NCBI GenBank assembly: GCA_039934475.1
Contig: JBDTMC010000038.1
Span: 1 to 28,785, forward strand
Origin: JBDTMC01 sp039934475
GTDB taxonomy: Bacteria; Acidobacteriota; Terriglobia; Bryobacterales; Bryobacteraceae
Length of the DNA stretch: 28,785 nucleotides
Reading direction: 5' to 3'
The notes under the pieces were generated by a model that did no database searches, was not told where the DNA came from, and saw only the letters and a program-made list of their open reading frames with translations. Every line of letters begins with the position of its first letter. Within the stretch, counting starts at the first letter, position 1. A program made the position numbers and the translations under genes. This document shows, piece by piece, positions 15,638-23,802 of this stretch.

Positions 15638-16780
15638 ATGGGCTCCTCGCTTTCATTCGCGTCGGAGCTGAACCGGCTGCGGTTTCCGGTGGAAGCTACG
15701 CGCGGCCGTCTGTATCCTGAGGAAGCGCACCCCTACCGCAACGATTTCCAGCGTGATCGGGCCCGCATCGTTCATTCGAGAGCCTTTCGCCGGTTGGAAA
15801 ACAAGACGCAAGTCTTCAGTCCCGGGCGATTCGATCACTTCCGGAACCGCCTCACTCACACCATCGAAGTCACCCAGATTGCGCGCACCGTCGCCTCCGT
15901 CCTGGGCCTGAACGAGGATCTTACCGAGGCCTTAGCTCTGGCGCACGACATCGGACACCCTCCTTTCGCCCACTCCGGGGAGGAAGAGTTGAACCGCCAA
16001 ATGGCTGCCTTCGGCGACCGCTTCGACCACAACCTGCATGCCCTGCGCATGGTAGTGTCTTTCGAACAGCGTTATGCCAGCTACCGCGGCCTGAACCTGA
16101 CGTTTGAAGTGAGGGAAGGGATCGTGAAGCACTCGCGCGACATTCCGGCGAAGGACGCCGCGCTGCTCTGCGAATATCTGCCCGCTTTGCGGCCGCCCCT
16201 CGAAGCCCAATTAATCGATCTCGCCGACGAAGTGGCGTACAATACCGCCGACCTCGACGATGGATTTGCCGCGCGCTTCGTCACCATCGCGGAAGTGACT
16301 CGCGAGATCCCGCACTACGCTGAGTTCCGACACGAAGTAGAAGCGCTTTACCCGCAGACGAACGAGAAGACAGTCTTTCAGGAAGTACTGCGGCGCCTGG
16401 TGGACACGCTGACCTCAGGCTTGATTGAAGGAACGGCGCGCGCGGCACTGGAATCCGGCGTTGCCAATACCGCCGATGTCAGGAACTACCCTGCGCGTCT
16501 GGTGCGGATGGAGTCGCCGGCGGCGGAAATCAATGCCGCGTTGAAGACGTTTCTCCGGGCCCACGTCTACTTTACCCCTTCGCTGGTCCTGGAACGGGAA
16601 GAAGCAATGCGGCACATTGCCGAGTTGTTCCACTTCTATCTGGATCGCCCTGAAGCGCTACCCGAGAACTACCGCCGCGAAGCGGAACGTGCGCCGCTGC
16701 ATCGCGTGGTTTGCGACTACATCGCGGGCATGACGGACGGATATTTTCGCCGCGTCTATGAGAAGAGCTTCAGCCGGTAG
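15638..16780 (+). CDS. dgt: Deoxyguanosinetriphosphate triphosphohydrolase-like HD protein
   Basis: A 380-aa HD-domain dNTP triphosphohydrolase. The N-terminal signature is YRNDFQRDRARIVHSRAFRRLENKTQVF-like (read from position 15738), followed by metal ligands His74 in RLTHTIEV, His103 and Asp104 in LAHDIGHPPFAHSGE, and the later Asp in LADEVAYNTADLDD. The length fits the type 2 dGTPase group. Known members hydrolyse dGTP or other dNTPs to nucleoside and triphosphate, affecting nucleotide pools and replication fidelity. ATG 15638 lies 11 bases behind the YfgM-like gene without a strong Shine-Dalgarno sequence, suggesting coupling. Confidence 0.93.
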   Translation: MGSSLSFASELNRLRFPVEATRGRLYPEEAHPYRNDFQRDRARIVHSRAFRRLENKTQVFSPGRFDHFRNRLTHTIEVTQIARTVASVLGLNEDLTEALALAHDIGHPPFAHSGEEELNRQMAAFGDRFDHNLHALRMVVSFEQRYASYRGLNLTFEVREGIVKHSRDIPAKDAALLCEYLPALRPPLEAQLIDLADEVAYNTADLDDGFAARFVTIAEVTREIPHYAEFRHEVEALYPQTNEKTVFQEVLRRLVDTLTSGLIEGTARAALESGVANTADVRNYPARLVRMESPAAEINAALKTFLRAHVYFTPSLVLEREEAMRHIAELFHFYLDRPEALPENYRREAERAPLHRVVCDYIAGMTDGYFRRVYEKSFSR

Positions 16781-16864
16781 CCGGCAGCGAGCATTACCGT
16801 AAAACGTGCTGATTCCGACCGAAGCCAGGTGCCAGGAAATTGGTGGTAGGCAGCGATTTGATGG

Positions 16865-17461
16865 TCATTGGCTGCGCTTGGCAGCGCGCCACAGGGCCCG
16901 GGGACCGGCGGAGAGAAAGCCGGCGAGGATGCTCGGCATGCGCGCCATGTCGCGCGCTAGGGAGTCGCCTTCGCCCGAGACGAGCAATGCGCCGCGGCGC
17001 ATTGCGTACCAGTTAAACAACGTAGAGACAGCGGTGAAACAAACGGATACGATGATGCTGTTCTTGAGCTTGGGCGTGCCGCGCGCCCAGTGCAGCAGGA
17101 ACTCCAACGAGTGGTTCAACAGGGGCAAGATCAACATGGTTGCCAGCGCCCCATGCCAGGCAGGTTCAGCCCGTCGCAGTGCCTGTGTCACCGTCCCATA
17201 GAACCCAGCCGTCGCCAGCCGGTAAGCCACGTCCGCGGCAACTGCCGCCAGCGCGGCATGAAGACCCGCGACAATGTTGGTGGAGAAGAAAATGATGGCG
17301 CGGATGATGGCGCTCATCACTGCCGACTTCCAGTTCCAGCGCCGGAAGATCTGGTTGTAAGGATCGGCGGCGAGCCCGCCAAGTATCCGTCGAATCGAAG
17401 TGCTGCTCTCTCCCTCCACGGACGGAACCGGCTGCGGCTGACGTGCGGGCGATGGCTGCAT
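16865..17461 (-). CDS. Predicted multi-pass membrane protein of unknown function
   Basis: A 198-aa protein with a Pro-rich cytoplasmic start (QPSPARQPQPVPSVEG) and about three hydrophobic segments: roughly 48-82 (AVMSAIIRAIIFFSTNIVAG then AALAAVAADVAY), 104-120 (ALATMLILPLLNHSLEF) and 132-150 (SIIVSVCFTAVSTLFNWYAM). The C-terminus is basic and amphipathic. I do not recognise a family. ATG 17461 is taken because the frame has no earlier start; no clear ribosome site is visible, and a TACGCT hexamer lies 10 bases upstream. It converges on dgt (84 bases apart) and follows ada on the same strand by 85 bases. Confidence 0.65.
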   Translation of the reverse strand: MQPSPARQPQPVPSVEGESSTSIRRILGGLAADPYNQIFRRWNWKSAVMSAIIRAIIFFSTNIVAGLHAALAAVAADVAYRLATAGFYGTVTQALRRAEPAWHGALATMLILPLLNHSLEFLLHWARGTPKLKNSIIVSVCFTAVSTLFNWYAMRRGALLVSGEGDSLARDMARMPSILAGFLSAGPRALWRAAKRSQ

Positions 17462-17546
17462 GAAAATTCGTAGCGTACCGTTGGCGCGTTAACGGTCTGA
17501 TAAATATTGTATCTCCAACTGCCAACCAACCCGGCGAGCACCAGCC

Positions 17547-18569
17547 TTAGCGCGATTCCAACTCGAGCAGTCGCCTCTTGCGCTCCAGACCCCACCGGTA
17601 TCCGCCGAGCGCGCCTTCCTTGCGCAGCACACGATGGCAGGGCGTCAACACTCCCAGTGGATTCTTAGCGCAAGCAGTGGCTACGGCGCGTACAGCCTGC
17701 GGCTTGCCAATTCTCGATGCGATATCGCTGTAGGTGGCCGTCTCTCCGAATGGAATGCGGCGTAATTCTTCCCACACGCGCGCCTGGAATGCTGTCGCTT
17801 GCACGTCCATCGAAACCTGTGGCAACGGCCGCGCCTCGGCCAGGGCCGCCGCCAAAGTCGCCATTAAGGGCTGCCGCTCGCGCTTGAGGGAGGCGGCCGG
17901 GTACTCGGCCAGCAGACCGACTTCAAGGGCAGAATCGGACTCCCCAAAATAGAGGGCACAGATGCCGCGCGCGGTTGAGGCAACCAGCATTCGTCCCAGT
18001 GTGGTGTCACCGATGTCCCAGCCAATCTCCAGGCCCGCGCCGCGCTTCCGGTAGGCAGCCGGCGTCATGCCCATTCGGGCGCCGGCGCTTTCGTAGAGGC
18101 GGCTGCTTGATCCATAGCCGGCGTCGTAGAGCGCTCCGGTCACCGCAGCCCCCTCGCGTAGCTTCGCCTTCAGCACGTCGAGGCGCGCGGCGGCGGCGTA
18201 CTGGCGTGGCGTCACTCCCAGCTTGTCGCGGAATAGCCGCTGCAATTGCCGCGGCGTGGAACCGGCGCGTGCCGCCAGATCTTCGAGTAAAAAGGACTCC
18301 CCGCCGCTCGCGTCCACCAGTGCCGCCGCCCGTCGGAGTATTGAATCTTCCGCACCGGTTTCGTTCGGCCGGCAACGGAGACAGGCGCGGAAGCCGGCGC
18401 TCTCCGCCTGCTGCGGCAAATCGTAGAATTGCACGTTGCGCCGCTGTGGCCGCCTGGAAGGACAGGTAGCGCGGCAATAAATCCCGGTGGAGACTACGGC
18501 ATAAACGAAATCACCGGCAAGTGCCGCATCCCGCTGCTCCACCGCTTCCCAAAGAATATCCTGCGTCAT
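17547..18569 (-). CDS. ada: Bifunctional DNA alkylation repair regulator Ada
   Basis: A 340-aa three-domain Ada. The N-terminal zinc domain has Cys32 and Cys36 in GIYCRATCPSR and Cys63/Cys66 in FRACLRC; Cys32 matches E. coli Cys38, which accepts methyl from phosphotriesters. An AraC-type helix-turn-helix follows (about 90-175, LEDLAARAGSTPRQLQRLF and GYGSSSRLYES). The C-terminal O6-methylguanine methyltransferase has RIPFGETATYSDIA and acceptor Cys311 in TPCHRVLR. Length and domain order match E. coli Ada. Known role: direct alkyl repair and self-activated induction of the adaptive response. No Shine-Dalgarno sequence precedes ATG 18569; TATTCT ends 6 bases before it, so the message may be leaderless. 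Confidence 0.95.
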   Translation of the reverse strand: MTQDILWEAVEQRDAALAGDFVYAVVSTGIYCRATCPSRRPQRRNVQFYDLPQQAESAGFRACLRCRPNETGAEDSILRRAAALVDASGGESFLLEDLAARAGSTPRQLQRLFRDKLGVTPRQYAAAARLDVLKAKLREGAAVTGALYDAGYGSSSRLYESAGARMGMTPAAYRKRGAGLEIGWDIGDTTLGRMLVASTARGICALYFGESDSALEVGLLAEYPAASLKRERQPLMATLAAALAEARPLPQVSMDVQATAFQARVWEELRRIPFGETATYSDIASRIGKPQAVRAVATACAKNPLGVLTPCHRVLRKEGALGGYRWGLERKRRLLELESR

Positions 18570-18624
18570 GTTTCGAGAATAGGGCCAAAGTCTTTGTGGA
18601 TCTATCCGTCATTGACGTTCAAAC

Positions 18625-19446
18625 TCAAACTTTTTGAATGCGCCGCAGAGTGAAGATCTCGGGGTGGATGTTGGTGTTCTCGAGGCGCTTCCAGTCGTCG
18701 TTGACATGAATCAATTTGCCGCTGATATGGTTGGCACGCTCCGAGGCAAGAAACAGGGCGAGGGAAATTTGTTTGTCCGGCGAAACTCCGCCTGTCACGC
18801 GCACCTGGCGCGCATCTTCCGCGTCTTTCCAGCCGGCGGCTTCACCCGCCCGCAGGATCTCGTCCGTCATGTGGGTATACGTACCGCCCGGAGCCATGCA
18901 GTTCACCTGGATATTGTGATCCCTCACCTCATCTGCCAGCGATTCCACCAGCCGCACCAAAGCGGCCTTCGAAGCGGCATAGGCGGAGAAATTCGGACGC
19001 GGCGATGCGGCGCCACCTCCGCTCAGTACAATGATCTTTCCGCGGCGTTCTTCAATCATGTGGGGTAGCACAGCCCGGCACACGTGCATCACGCCCAAAA
19101 GGTTGGTATTGACTGTCTCTGCCCATGTCACTGGATCGGTCTCTGCCAGAGGTCCAATAGGGCCTTGGATGGCGGCCGCGCATACCAGGACGTGGATTGC
19201 TTTATAATGCACTTTCATACGTTCCACGGCGGCGGCCACTTGCTCGTAGTCCCGGACGTCGGCTCGCATTCGCAGCGCAACGCCACCCGCGTGTTCGATT
19301 TCCAGATCCGCCAGATCGAGTTCGGCCTTGCTGCGCGAGAGGAGACCGAGTCGACAGCCCTCTTGAGCGAACCCGATCGCCAAGCGCTTGCCGATGCCCC
19401 GGCCGGCTCCAGTCACCAGAACCCCCAAATCCTTCAGAGTACGCAC
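18625..19446 (-). CDS. Short-chain dehydrogenase/reductase
   Basis: A 273-aa classical SDR with a Rossmann fold. The cofactor motif is TGAGRGIG (12-19). The Ser in IIVLSGGGA and the Tyr156-x-x-x-Lys160 pair in YAASK form the catalytic set; VNCMAPGGTYT is the usual post-catalytic loop. LLSRSKAEL after the second strand has Arg/Ser rather than Asp, which hints at NADPH preference (inference). Substrate unknown. The start is GTG 19446, supported by AAGGGAGG 8 bases upstream. The C-terminal 25 residues (DWKRLENTNIHPEIFTLRRI) extend beyond many SDRs. It follows the diguanylate cyclase by 65 bases on the same strand. Confidence 0.9.
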   Translation of the reverse strand: MRTLKDLGVLVTGAGRGIGKRLAIGFAQEGCRLGLLSRSKAELDLADLEIEHAGGVALRMRADVRDYEQVAAAVERMKVHYKAIHVLVCAAAIQGPIGPLAETDPVTWAETVNTNLLGVMHVCRAVLPHMIEERRGKIIVLSGGGAASPRPNFSAYAASKAALVRLVESLADEVRDHNIQVNCMAPGGTYTHMTDEILRAGEAAGWKDAEDARQVRVTGGVSPDKQISLALFLASERANHISGKLIHVNDDWKRLENTNIHPEIFTLRRIQKV

Positions 19447-19511
19447 ACGGCGTCCTCCCTTCCCAGTTCAAAGGTAAACCATGACGAGGGAGTGTGGGAA
19501 CCCGGTTTTTG

Positions 19512-20519
19512 CTAACGGAGCCCTTTGGCTTCGTAAAGCCCAGCATCCGCGCGGGCGAACAATTGTTCGATCGTCTCGCCGGATCGATATTCGGCTAGCC
19601 CAACCGAAGCGGTGACGTCTAACCGGACTGTGGCCGAATTCACCATCAGGCTGTAGCGGCCGGAGATAGCCAAATTGAGCCTCCGCGCTACCACCATCGC
19701 TTCGGGCATGGAGGCCTCCACTAGCACCAGAAACTCGTCGCCGCCCCAGCGCGAGGCAAGATCGCGATCACGCACACACCCTTTCATCCGCGTCGCGAAT
19801 TCGCGTAGCGCCGCATCCCCGGCCAAATGCCCAAAACGGTCGTTGATCCCTTTAAATCGGTTGAGATCGAATAGGACGATGGAGAAAGGCAGGTTTTCCC
19901 GAATGCGCGATGCCATTCTCGCTTCCGCTGTCTGACGATTGGCCAGGCCGGTGAGCGCGTCTATCGTGCTTTGCTCCTCCACCCGACGCAACCGCTCCCG
20001 GAACTCCTTCATCTCCACGTTCAGCCGTTCCAAGCCGCCGCTTTGCTCGGCGTGCATCTGCTCGATGCATTGGCGAAACTCGGCCGCATGCGCTTGCACC
20101 TTCACCCGCAAAAGGAGAAGATCGTTGGTCGACGCCAGTTCCTCAAGATTGGTCGCCAAACCCGTGAGCCTCTGGCTGTAGTGAGTACTACGATCGGTCA
20201 GCGATGCCGTGGCCGCCGCCAGCGCCTTCACTATCTCCCGGATCTCGTTCTCCTGCCACCGGTTCGCCTCCATCAACCGGCGCAGACCCACTTCCAGCTC
20301 CGCTCGGCTCTCGTCGAGCGCCGAAGGTGTGGGGCCTTGCTTCAGCCTTTCGACAACCTCACCCAGGCGCGGCTGGGGCAGAGTTCCGGGAATCGTCGAA
20401 TTGTGGCGCCGCACGCTCTCCAGGGCAAAGAGCAAGCAACTCACAGCTCTTTCGAGTAGGATTTCCTTTTCCTCATGGGCATCGATCGACCGCTTGAGGG
20501 AGATAACCTCGTTTCGCAT
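19512..20519 (-). CDS. Soluble diguanylate cyclase (GGDEF) with coiled-coil N-terminus
   Basis: A 335-aa cytoplasmic protein. Residues 1-180 are helical and rich in Glu, Arg and Leu (EVVERLKQG, LEVGLRRLMEANRW, RLNVEMKEFRERLRRVEEQ), with no transmembrane segment or named sensor. A GGDEF domain follows from about 185 (STIDALTGLANR). The active site GGDEF is at 259-263, and RDRD at 250-253, five residues earlier, forms an intact inhibitory I-site. It should therefore make c-di-GMP under product inhibition. The N-terminal helix probably controls dimerisation. ATG 20519 has AGGA 7 bases upstream. It is divergent from the IF-1 gene with 173 bases between starts. Confidence 0.92.
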   Translation of the reverse strand: MRNEVISLKRSIDAHEEKEILLERAVSCLLFALESVRRHNSTIPGTLPQPRLGEVVERLKQGPTPSALDESRAELEVGLRRLMEANRWQENEIREIVKALAAATASLTDRSTHYSQRLTGLATNLEELASTNDLLLLRVKVQAHAAEFRQCIEQMHAEQSGGLERLNVEMKEFRERLRRVEEQSTIDALTGLANRQTAEARMASRIRENLPFSIVLFDLNRFKGINDRFGHLAGDAALREFATRMKGCVRDRDLASRWGGDEFLVLVEASMPEAMVVARRLNLAISGRYSLMVNSATVRLDVTASVGLAEYRSGETIEQLFARADAGLYEAKGLR

Positions 20520-20632
20520 CCAAGTTCCTGATACCTTATCGGAGCATTCGGACCAGACCTTTATGTATGTTGCCTTGCAGATTCAGCAGTTTCCCCAGCT
20601 CAAACCCTAATTCCGCTTTGCAGTTAATAGGC

Positions 20633-20638
20633 TATACT
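20633..20638 (+). promoter_or_regulatory. Candidate -10 of the stand-alone infA
   Basis: TATACT matches the -10 consensus at 5 of 6 bases; no convincing -35 is seen 16-18 bases upstream. It would give a leader of about 48 bases ending in the AGGAGGA ribosome site at 20684-20690. Confidence 0.3.
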
Positions 20639-20692
20639 CGTTACGGGTAAGAGTTTCGCCGTTGGTGAAGCACCCAATATCTCAGGAGGACA

Positions 20693-20911
20693 ATGAGCAA
20701 GGAAGATAGCATTGAAGTCACTGGCACAGTGGTTGAGAAATTCCCAAGCGGCTTGTTTAGTGTGCAGTTGGACCAGGAGCGGATCGTGCTGGCGCACCTC
20801 GCCGGTAAATTGCGTCGCAACCGGATCCGGGTTTTGGCTGGCGACCGTGTAACGTTGGAGATGTCCCCCTACGACCTGACCAAGGGACGTATCACCTACC
20901 GTCACAAGTAG
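20693..20911 (+). CDS. infA: Translation initiation factor IF-1, stand-alone gene
   Basis: A 72-aa S1-type OB-fold protein of exact IF-1 length. Landmarks: MSKEDSIEVTGTVVEKFPSG, FSVQL, AHLAGKLRRNRIRVLAGDRV, and MSPYDLTKGRITYRHK at the end. Known role: binds the ribosomal A site with IF-2 and IF-3 during initiation; IF-1-like OB proteins can also melt RNA. AGGAGGA 2 bases ahead of the ATG-proximal CA is the strongest ribosome site in the window, consistent with high expression. Most bacteria keep infA in the ribosomal-protein (spc/alpha) region; here no ribosomal gene is nearby, so it may be a second copy (inference). A 242-base structured gap separates it from the AAA+ gene. Confidence 0.93.
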   Translation: MSKEDSIEVTGTVVEKFPSGLFSVQLDQERIVLAHLAGKLRRNRIRVLAGDRVTLEMSPYDLTKGRITYRHK

Positions 20912-21153
20912 TATTACCCCTAACAGCCACCTCTTTGCGATAGGGCGACCTGCCATAGTCGCCTGGAAGTGTGCCTGCTGCCCTTTGGCATTCACAAGTT
21001 TTGCAAAAAAACTATAGCCACTCGGGGATTGGACAAGCTTCCTTCGAATCAGCAGCTTGCGGCTTTCCCTCGGCGTGAGCGCCCGGTTTTACGCCCTCCC
21101 GAACATCCGATTTCAGCAATCCGCCTCCTATAATCCCCGGTGAAAGGCAGACG
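20912..21153 (+). other. Longest intergenic stretch, several small inverted repeats
   Basis: No gene is visible. Possible hairpins: GGCGAC/GTCGCC (20944-20963, 8-base loop), AGTTTT/AAAACT (20997-21013), CAAGCT/AGCTTG (21034-21059), and GGCG-TGAG-CGCC (21072-21083) followed by CGGTTTT, a weak terminator-like form. A perfect TATAAT at 21129-21134 precedes the AAA+ gene. A small RNA or structured leader is possible but not shown. Confidence 0.35.
21129..21134 (+). promoter_or_regulatory. Perfect -10 hexamer upstream of the AAA+ gene
   Basis: TATAAT, exact consensus, ends 19 bases before the GTG start. No good -35 is found at 16-18 bases. The transcript would start near 21141, just before the AAAGG ribosome site at 21143-21147. 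Confidence 0.4.
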
Positions 21154-22209
21154 GTGCGCATGAAGCCAAACATCGTTCCTACAAGAACCCGGAGAGACTC
21201 AACAGACCCCGAGGTCCGCATCGCAGAGATGCTGTCGGAAAGGATTGTCGGACAACAGCCGGCGATCGACGCAATTGTTCCTTATGTGATGATGCATCAG
21301 GCCGGGCTATCTCCTGATGGACGGCCCGCCGGGGTGTTCCTACTGTTGGGACCCACGGGAACCGGGAAAACAAAGACTGTGGAAGCCCTGGCAGACGTTC
21401 TGCACGGCAACGCGCGCAACGTGTTGCGCATCGACTGCGGCGAATACCAATTGGACCATGAAGTGGCGAAGCTGATCGGCGCGCCACCCGGCTATCTTGG
21501 ACACCGCGAAACACATCCCCTTCTGACGCAGCAGAGGTTGAACGGCGTCACATCGGACCGCAGCCCGATCTCGCTCGTCCTGTTCGACGAAATTGAGAAG
21601 GCCGCCCCCTCAATGAACCGGCTGCTGCTGGGAGTGCTGGATAAGGGAGTGCTCCGGCTGGGAGACAATTCCTCGGTCAACTTCTTCAACTCGCTAATCT
21701 TCATGACCAGCAACCTGGGAGCCCGAGAAATGCAGCGCGCCGTCGAGCGCGGGTTTGGCTTCAGTGGGCTGGTGCCTTCGGGTTCCACCGCGCGCCGTCT
21801 GGATTCCATTGCCATCGCCGCGGTCCGGAAACGCTTTACGCCCGAGTTCGTGAATCGCATCGACAGCTCGGTTACCTATCACAGCCTCTCCCGCGAAGCC
21901 CTGGAGAAGATTCTCGAGCTACAGCTGCAGGAGCTACAGACGCACATCTTTAACCGGCTGGGACCGCGCGGCTTCCGGCTGGACGTGACTGCGGGCGCCC
22001 GCCGCGCTCTGTTGGACGCCGGCACCAGCGACCAGTTCGGAGCTCGCCAGCTAAAGCGCGTCATCCACCGCAATCTCACGCAACCCCTGGCTTCCATGGT
22101 CGCCGGAGGCCGTATCAGCCCCGCCGGCGCGGTGCGAGCCAGCGCCGGCTGTAAGAGCCTGTTGCATATCGCGGTTCTGGGCAAGACGGCCGCCGAGGAC
22201 GCGGCCTAG
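21154..22209 (+). CDS. Single-ring AAA+ ATPase resembling the ClpA/ClpB second domain
   Basis: A 351-aa protein equal to one Clp/Hsp100 D2 module plus a short basic N-terminus; the ClpB N domain, D1 ring and coiled-coil M domain are absent. Motifs: Walker A GPTGTGKT (66-73), pore loop GAPPGYLGH with Tyr114, Walker B LVLFDE (141-146), sensor 1 TSN (185-187), arginine finger FVNRID (Arg235), and sensor 2 GARQLKR (Arg298). It should be an active ATP-driven threading unfoldase. The stretch after sensor 1 has FGF (201-203) and SGL, roughly where ClpA or ClpX carries its ClpP-docking tripeptide. The GTG start is chosen because AAAGG lies 6 bases before it; ATG 21160 is the alternative. No Clp peptidase or adaptor is adjacent. 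Confidence 0.9.
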   Translation: MRMKPNIVPTRTRRDSTDPEVRIAEMLSERIVGQQPAIDAIVPYVMMHQAGLSPDGRPAGVFLLLGPTGTGKTKTVEALADVLHGNARNVLRIDCGEYQLDHEVAKLIGAPPGYLGHRETHPLLTQQRLNGVTSDRSPISLVLFDEIEKAAPSMNRLLLGVLDKGVLRLGDNSSVNFFNSLIFMTSNLGAREMQRAVERGFGFSGLVPSGSTARRLDSIAIAAVRKRFTPEFVNRIDSSVTYHSLSREALEKILELQLQELQTHIFNRLGPRGFRLDVTAGARRALLDAGTSDQFGARQLKRVIHRNLTQPLASMVAGGRISPAGAVRASAGCKSLLHIAVLGKTAAEDAA

Positions 22210-22243
22210 AAACCAGGGGGCCTGCGCGGCGGCTGGCGCGGAA

Positions 22244-22272
22244 TTGCGGCGCAACGGGAAAGCCGATAAACT
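22244..22272 (+). promoter_or_regulatory. Candidate promoter of the Gfo/Idh/MocA gene
   Basis: TTGCGG (22244-22249) and TAAACT (22267-22272) are 17 bases apart and match consensus at 3 of 6 and 4 of 6 positions. A small CCGAT/ATCGG hairpin (22263-22278) overlaps the -10. The leader would be about 33 bases with a GAGAGG ribosome site. Confidence 0.35.
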
Positions 22273-22311
22273 GATCGGGAGAACGCAATCTGTCCCTTGA
22301 GAGGATGTCCC

Positions 22312-23727
22312 ATGGCTGAATCGCAAGATCTCACCCGCCGCGATGTTGTGAAGCTTGCTGGCGCCGCGACCGCTGCTGCCGCCGTTGAACGCTTCGCCGG
22401 CGCGCCCGCCATACAAAAGGTTAGGGCTGCCAACGACCAGGTGCAGTTTGGCATGATCGGCACCGGCAGCCGTGGGGCGTACCTCCTGAAGCACCTTAAG
22501 GGCATTGATGGCGGACGCTGTCTGGCTGTCTGCGACATCAACCAGACCGCGCTGGACCGCGGCGCAGAAACAATCGGGACCAATCCGCAAAAGTACAAAG
22601 ACTACCGGGAATTGCTGAGCCGCAAAGACCTGGACGCGGTGTTCGTAGTAGTGCCACTGTTTATGCACTTTCCGGTCACCAAGGATGCGCTCCTGGCCGG
22701 CAAGCACGTCTTCTGTGAAAAGAGCCTCGTGCACAAGCCCGAGGAAGTCCATGAGTTGCGGGCGCTGATGGCAGAGCGTCCGAAGCAGACCCTGCAAGTG
22801 GGCCTGCAGCGCCGCTATAGCAAGATGTACCAAGCCGCACGCGCCATGATCGATAAGGGCATGCTCGGCGAAGTTACTCACGTCCACGCGCAGTGGCACC
22901 GCAATCCGGGCTGGAAGATGAAACCCGAGGCCGGCAAGCTGGGGAACTGGCGCCTTTTCCGCGAATACTCGGGAGGCCTGGTTGGCGAACTGGCATCACA
23001 CCAGATTGACGTGGCCGACTGGATGCTGGGCATGACACCGGAGTCCGTGCTCGCCGACGGATCCCTCGACTTCCTCAAAGATGGCCGCGACATCAATGAC
23101 CAGGTGCAGCTGATCTTCCGCTATCCGAAGGGCCGCCGCATGGTCTTCACTTCCATTCCGACCAGCTCGCACTGTCCCTACCTTAATGGCCAGCGCACGG
23201 AGATGGGCGAAATGATCATGGGTACGCAGGGCACCATCCACATCACCGTCGGATTCGACCCCAGCGCGACCACGCCGCCCGAAGCCGCCCTCCCCATGGG
23301 CCTGTGGTTCCAGGAACCGAACCCCCCGAAGACGGAAGAGAAGAAAAAGGACGAGAAGTTCGTGGCCGGTGCGTCGATGAAAGCCGCCGCCGCGGGACAG
23401 GCTCTGCCGATCCTCCTTGACCGCGACCAGATGGGCAAGGACGACAGTTTCCTCAACAAGGAGATGAAGTTCGCCCGCCGCTGGCTGTATTCCAAGGGCA
23501 TCATGCTGTCCTATGAAGACACCAACCCGGTGGATCTGGAATTGATGGGCTTCTTCAACGATGTTCGGGAAGGCAAGACGCCGCGCTCGAATATGGAAGT
23601 TGGTTTGCAGGATTCGATTTCTGTGATCCTGTCGAACCTCGCCATCGACGAACAGCGCCGGGTCTACTTCAACGAGATCGACAAAATGGGCAAAGGCGAA
23701 GTCAAAGCGGCGGTCAAGAAGACGTAG
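22312..23727 (+). CDS. Tat-exported Gfo/Idh/MocA family oxidoreductase
   Basis: A 471-aa NAD(P)-dependent sugar or cyclitol oxidoreductase-type protein. A twin-arginine leader (TRRDVVKLAGAATAAAA) is followed by the Rossmann motif GMIGTGSRG (GTGSRG 50-55), HVFCEKSLVHKPEE (EKS in place of the common EKP), and LVGELASHQIDVADWML, typical of the second domain. A Lys/Glu-rich insert (KTEEKKKDEKF, about 337-347) interrupts the C-terminal domain. Tat export fits a folded protein carrying bound cofactor. Substrate unknown. ATG 22312 is preferred to the upstream TTG (22297) because GAGAGG lies 8 bases ahead of it. Neighbouring genes do not name a pathway. Confidence 0.9.
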   Translation: MAESQDLTRRDVVKLAGAATAAAAVERFAGAPAIQKVRAANDQVQFGMIGTGSRGAYLLKHLKGIDGGRCLAVCDINQTALDRGAETIGTNPQKYKDYRELLSRKDLDAVFVVVPLFMHFPVTKDALLAGKHVFCEKSLVHKPEEVHELRALMAERPKQTLQVGLQRRYSKMYQAARAMIDKGMLGEVTHVHAQWHRNPGWKMKPEAGKLGNWRLFREYSGGLVGELASHQIDVADWMLGMTPESVLADGSLDFLKDGRDINDQVQLIFRYPKGRRMVFTSIPTSSHCPYLNGQRTEMGEMIMGTQGTIHITVGFDPSATTPPEAALPMGLWFQEPNPPKTEEKKKDEKFVAGASMKAAAAGQALPILLDRDQMGKDDSFLNKEMKFARRWLYSKGIMLSYEDTNPVDLELMGFFNDVREGKTPRSNMEVGLQDSISVILSNLAIDEQRRVYFNEIDKMGKGEVKAAVKKT

Positions 23728-23802
23728 GCACGGCGGCAGGCCATCGCCCCTTCGTCAGACTGCCTTAAGGCGACCACGCATTGTCCTCGATTTAATATTG
23801 GC

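Noticed and set aside
18007..18477. 156-aa frame inside ada on the same strand
   Set aside because: Out-of-frame reading of ada, Arg-rich and without features.
20624..20995. 123-aa minus-strand frame over infA
   Set aside because: infA is certain from sequence and ribosome site; the antisense frame has no support.
21034..21059. tRNA-like TTCGAATC motif near an inverted repeat
   Set aside because: No acceptor, D or anticodon arms can be drawn around it.
22051..22899. 282-aa minus-strand open frame
   Set aside because: Antisense to the AAA+ and Gfo/Idh/MocA genes and crosses their intergenic region; no motif.
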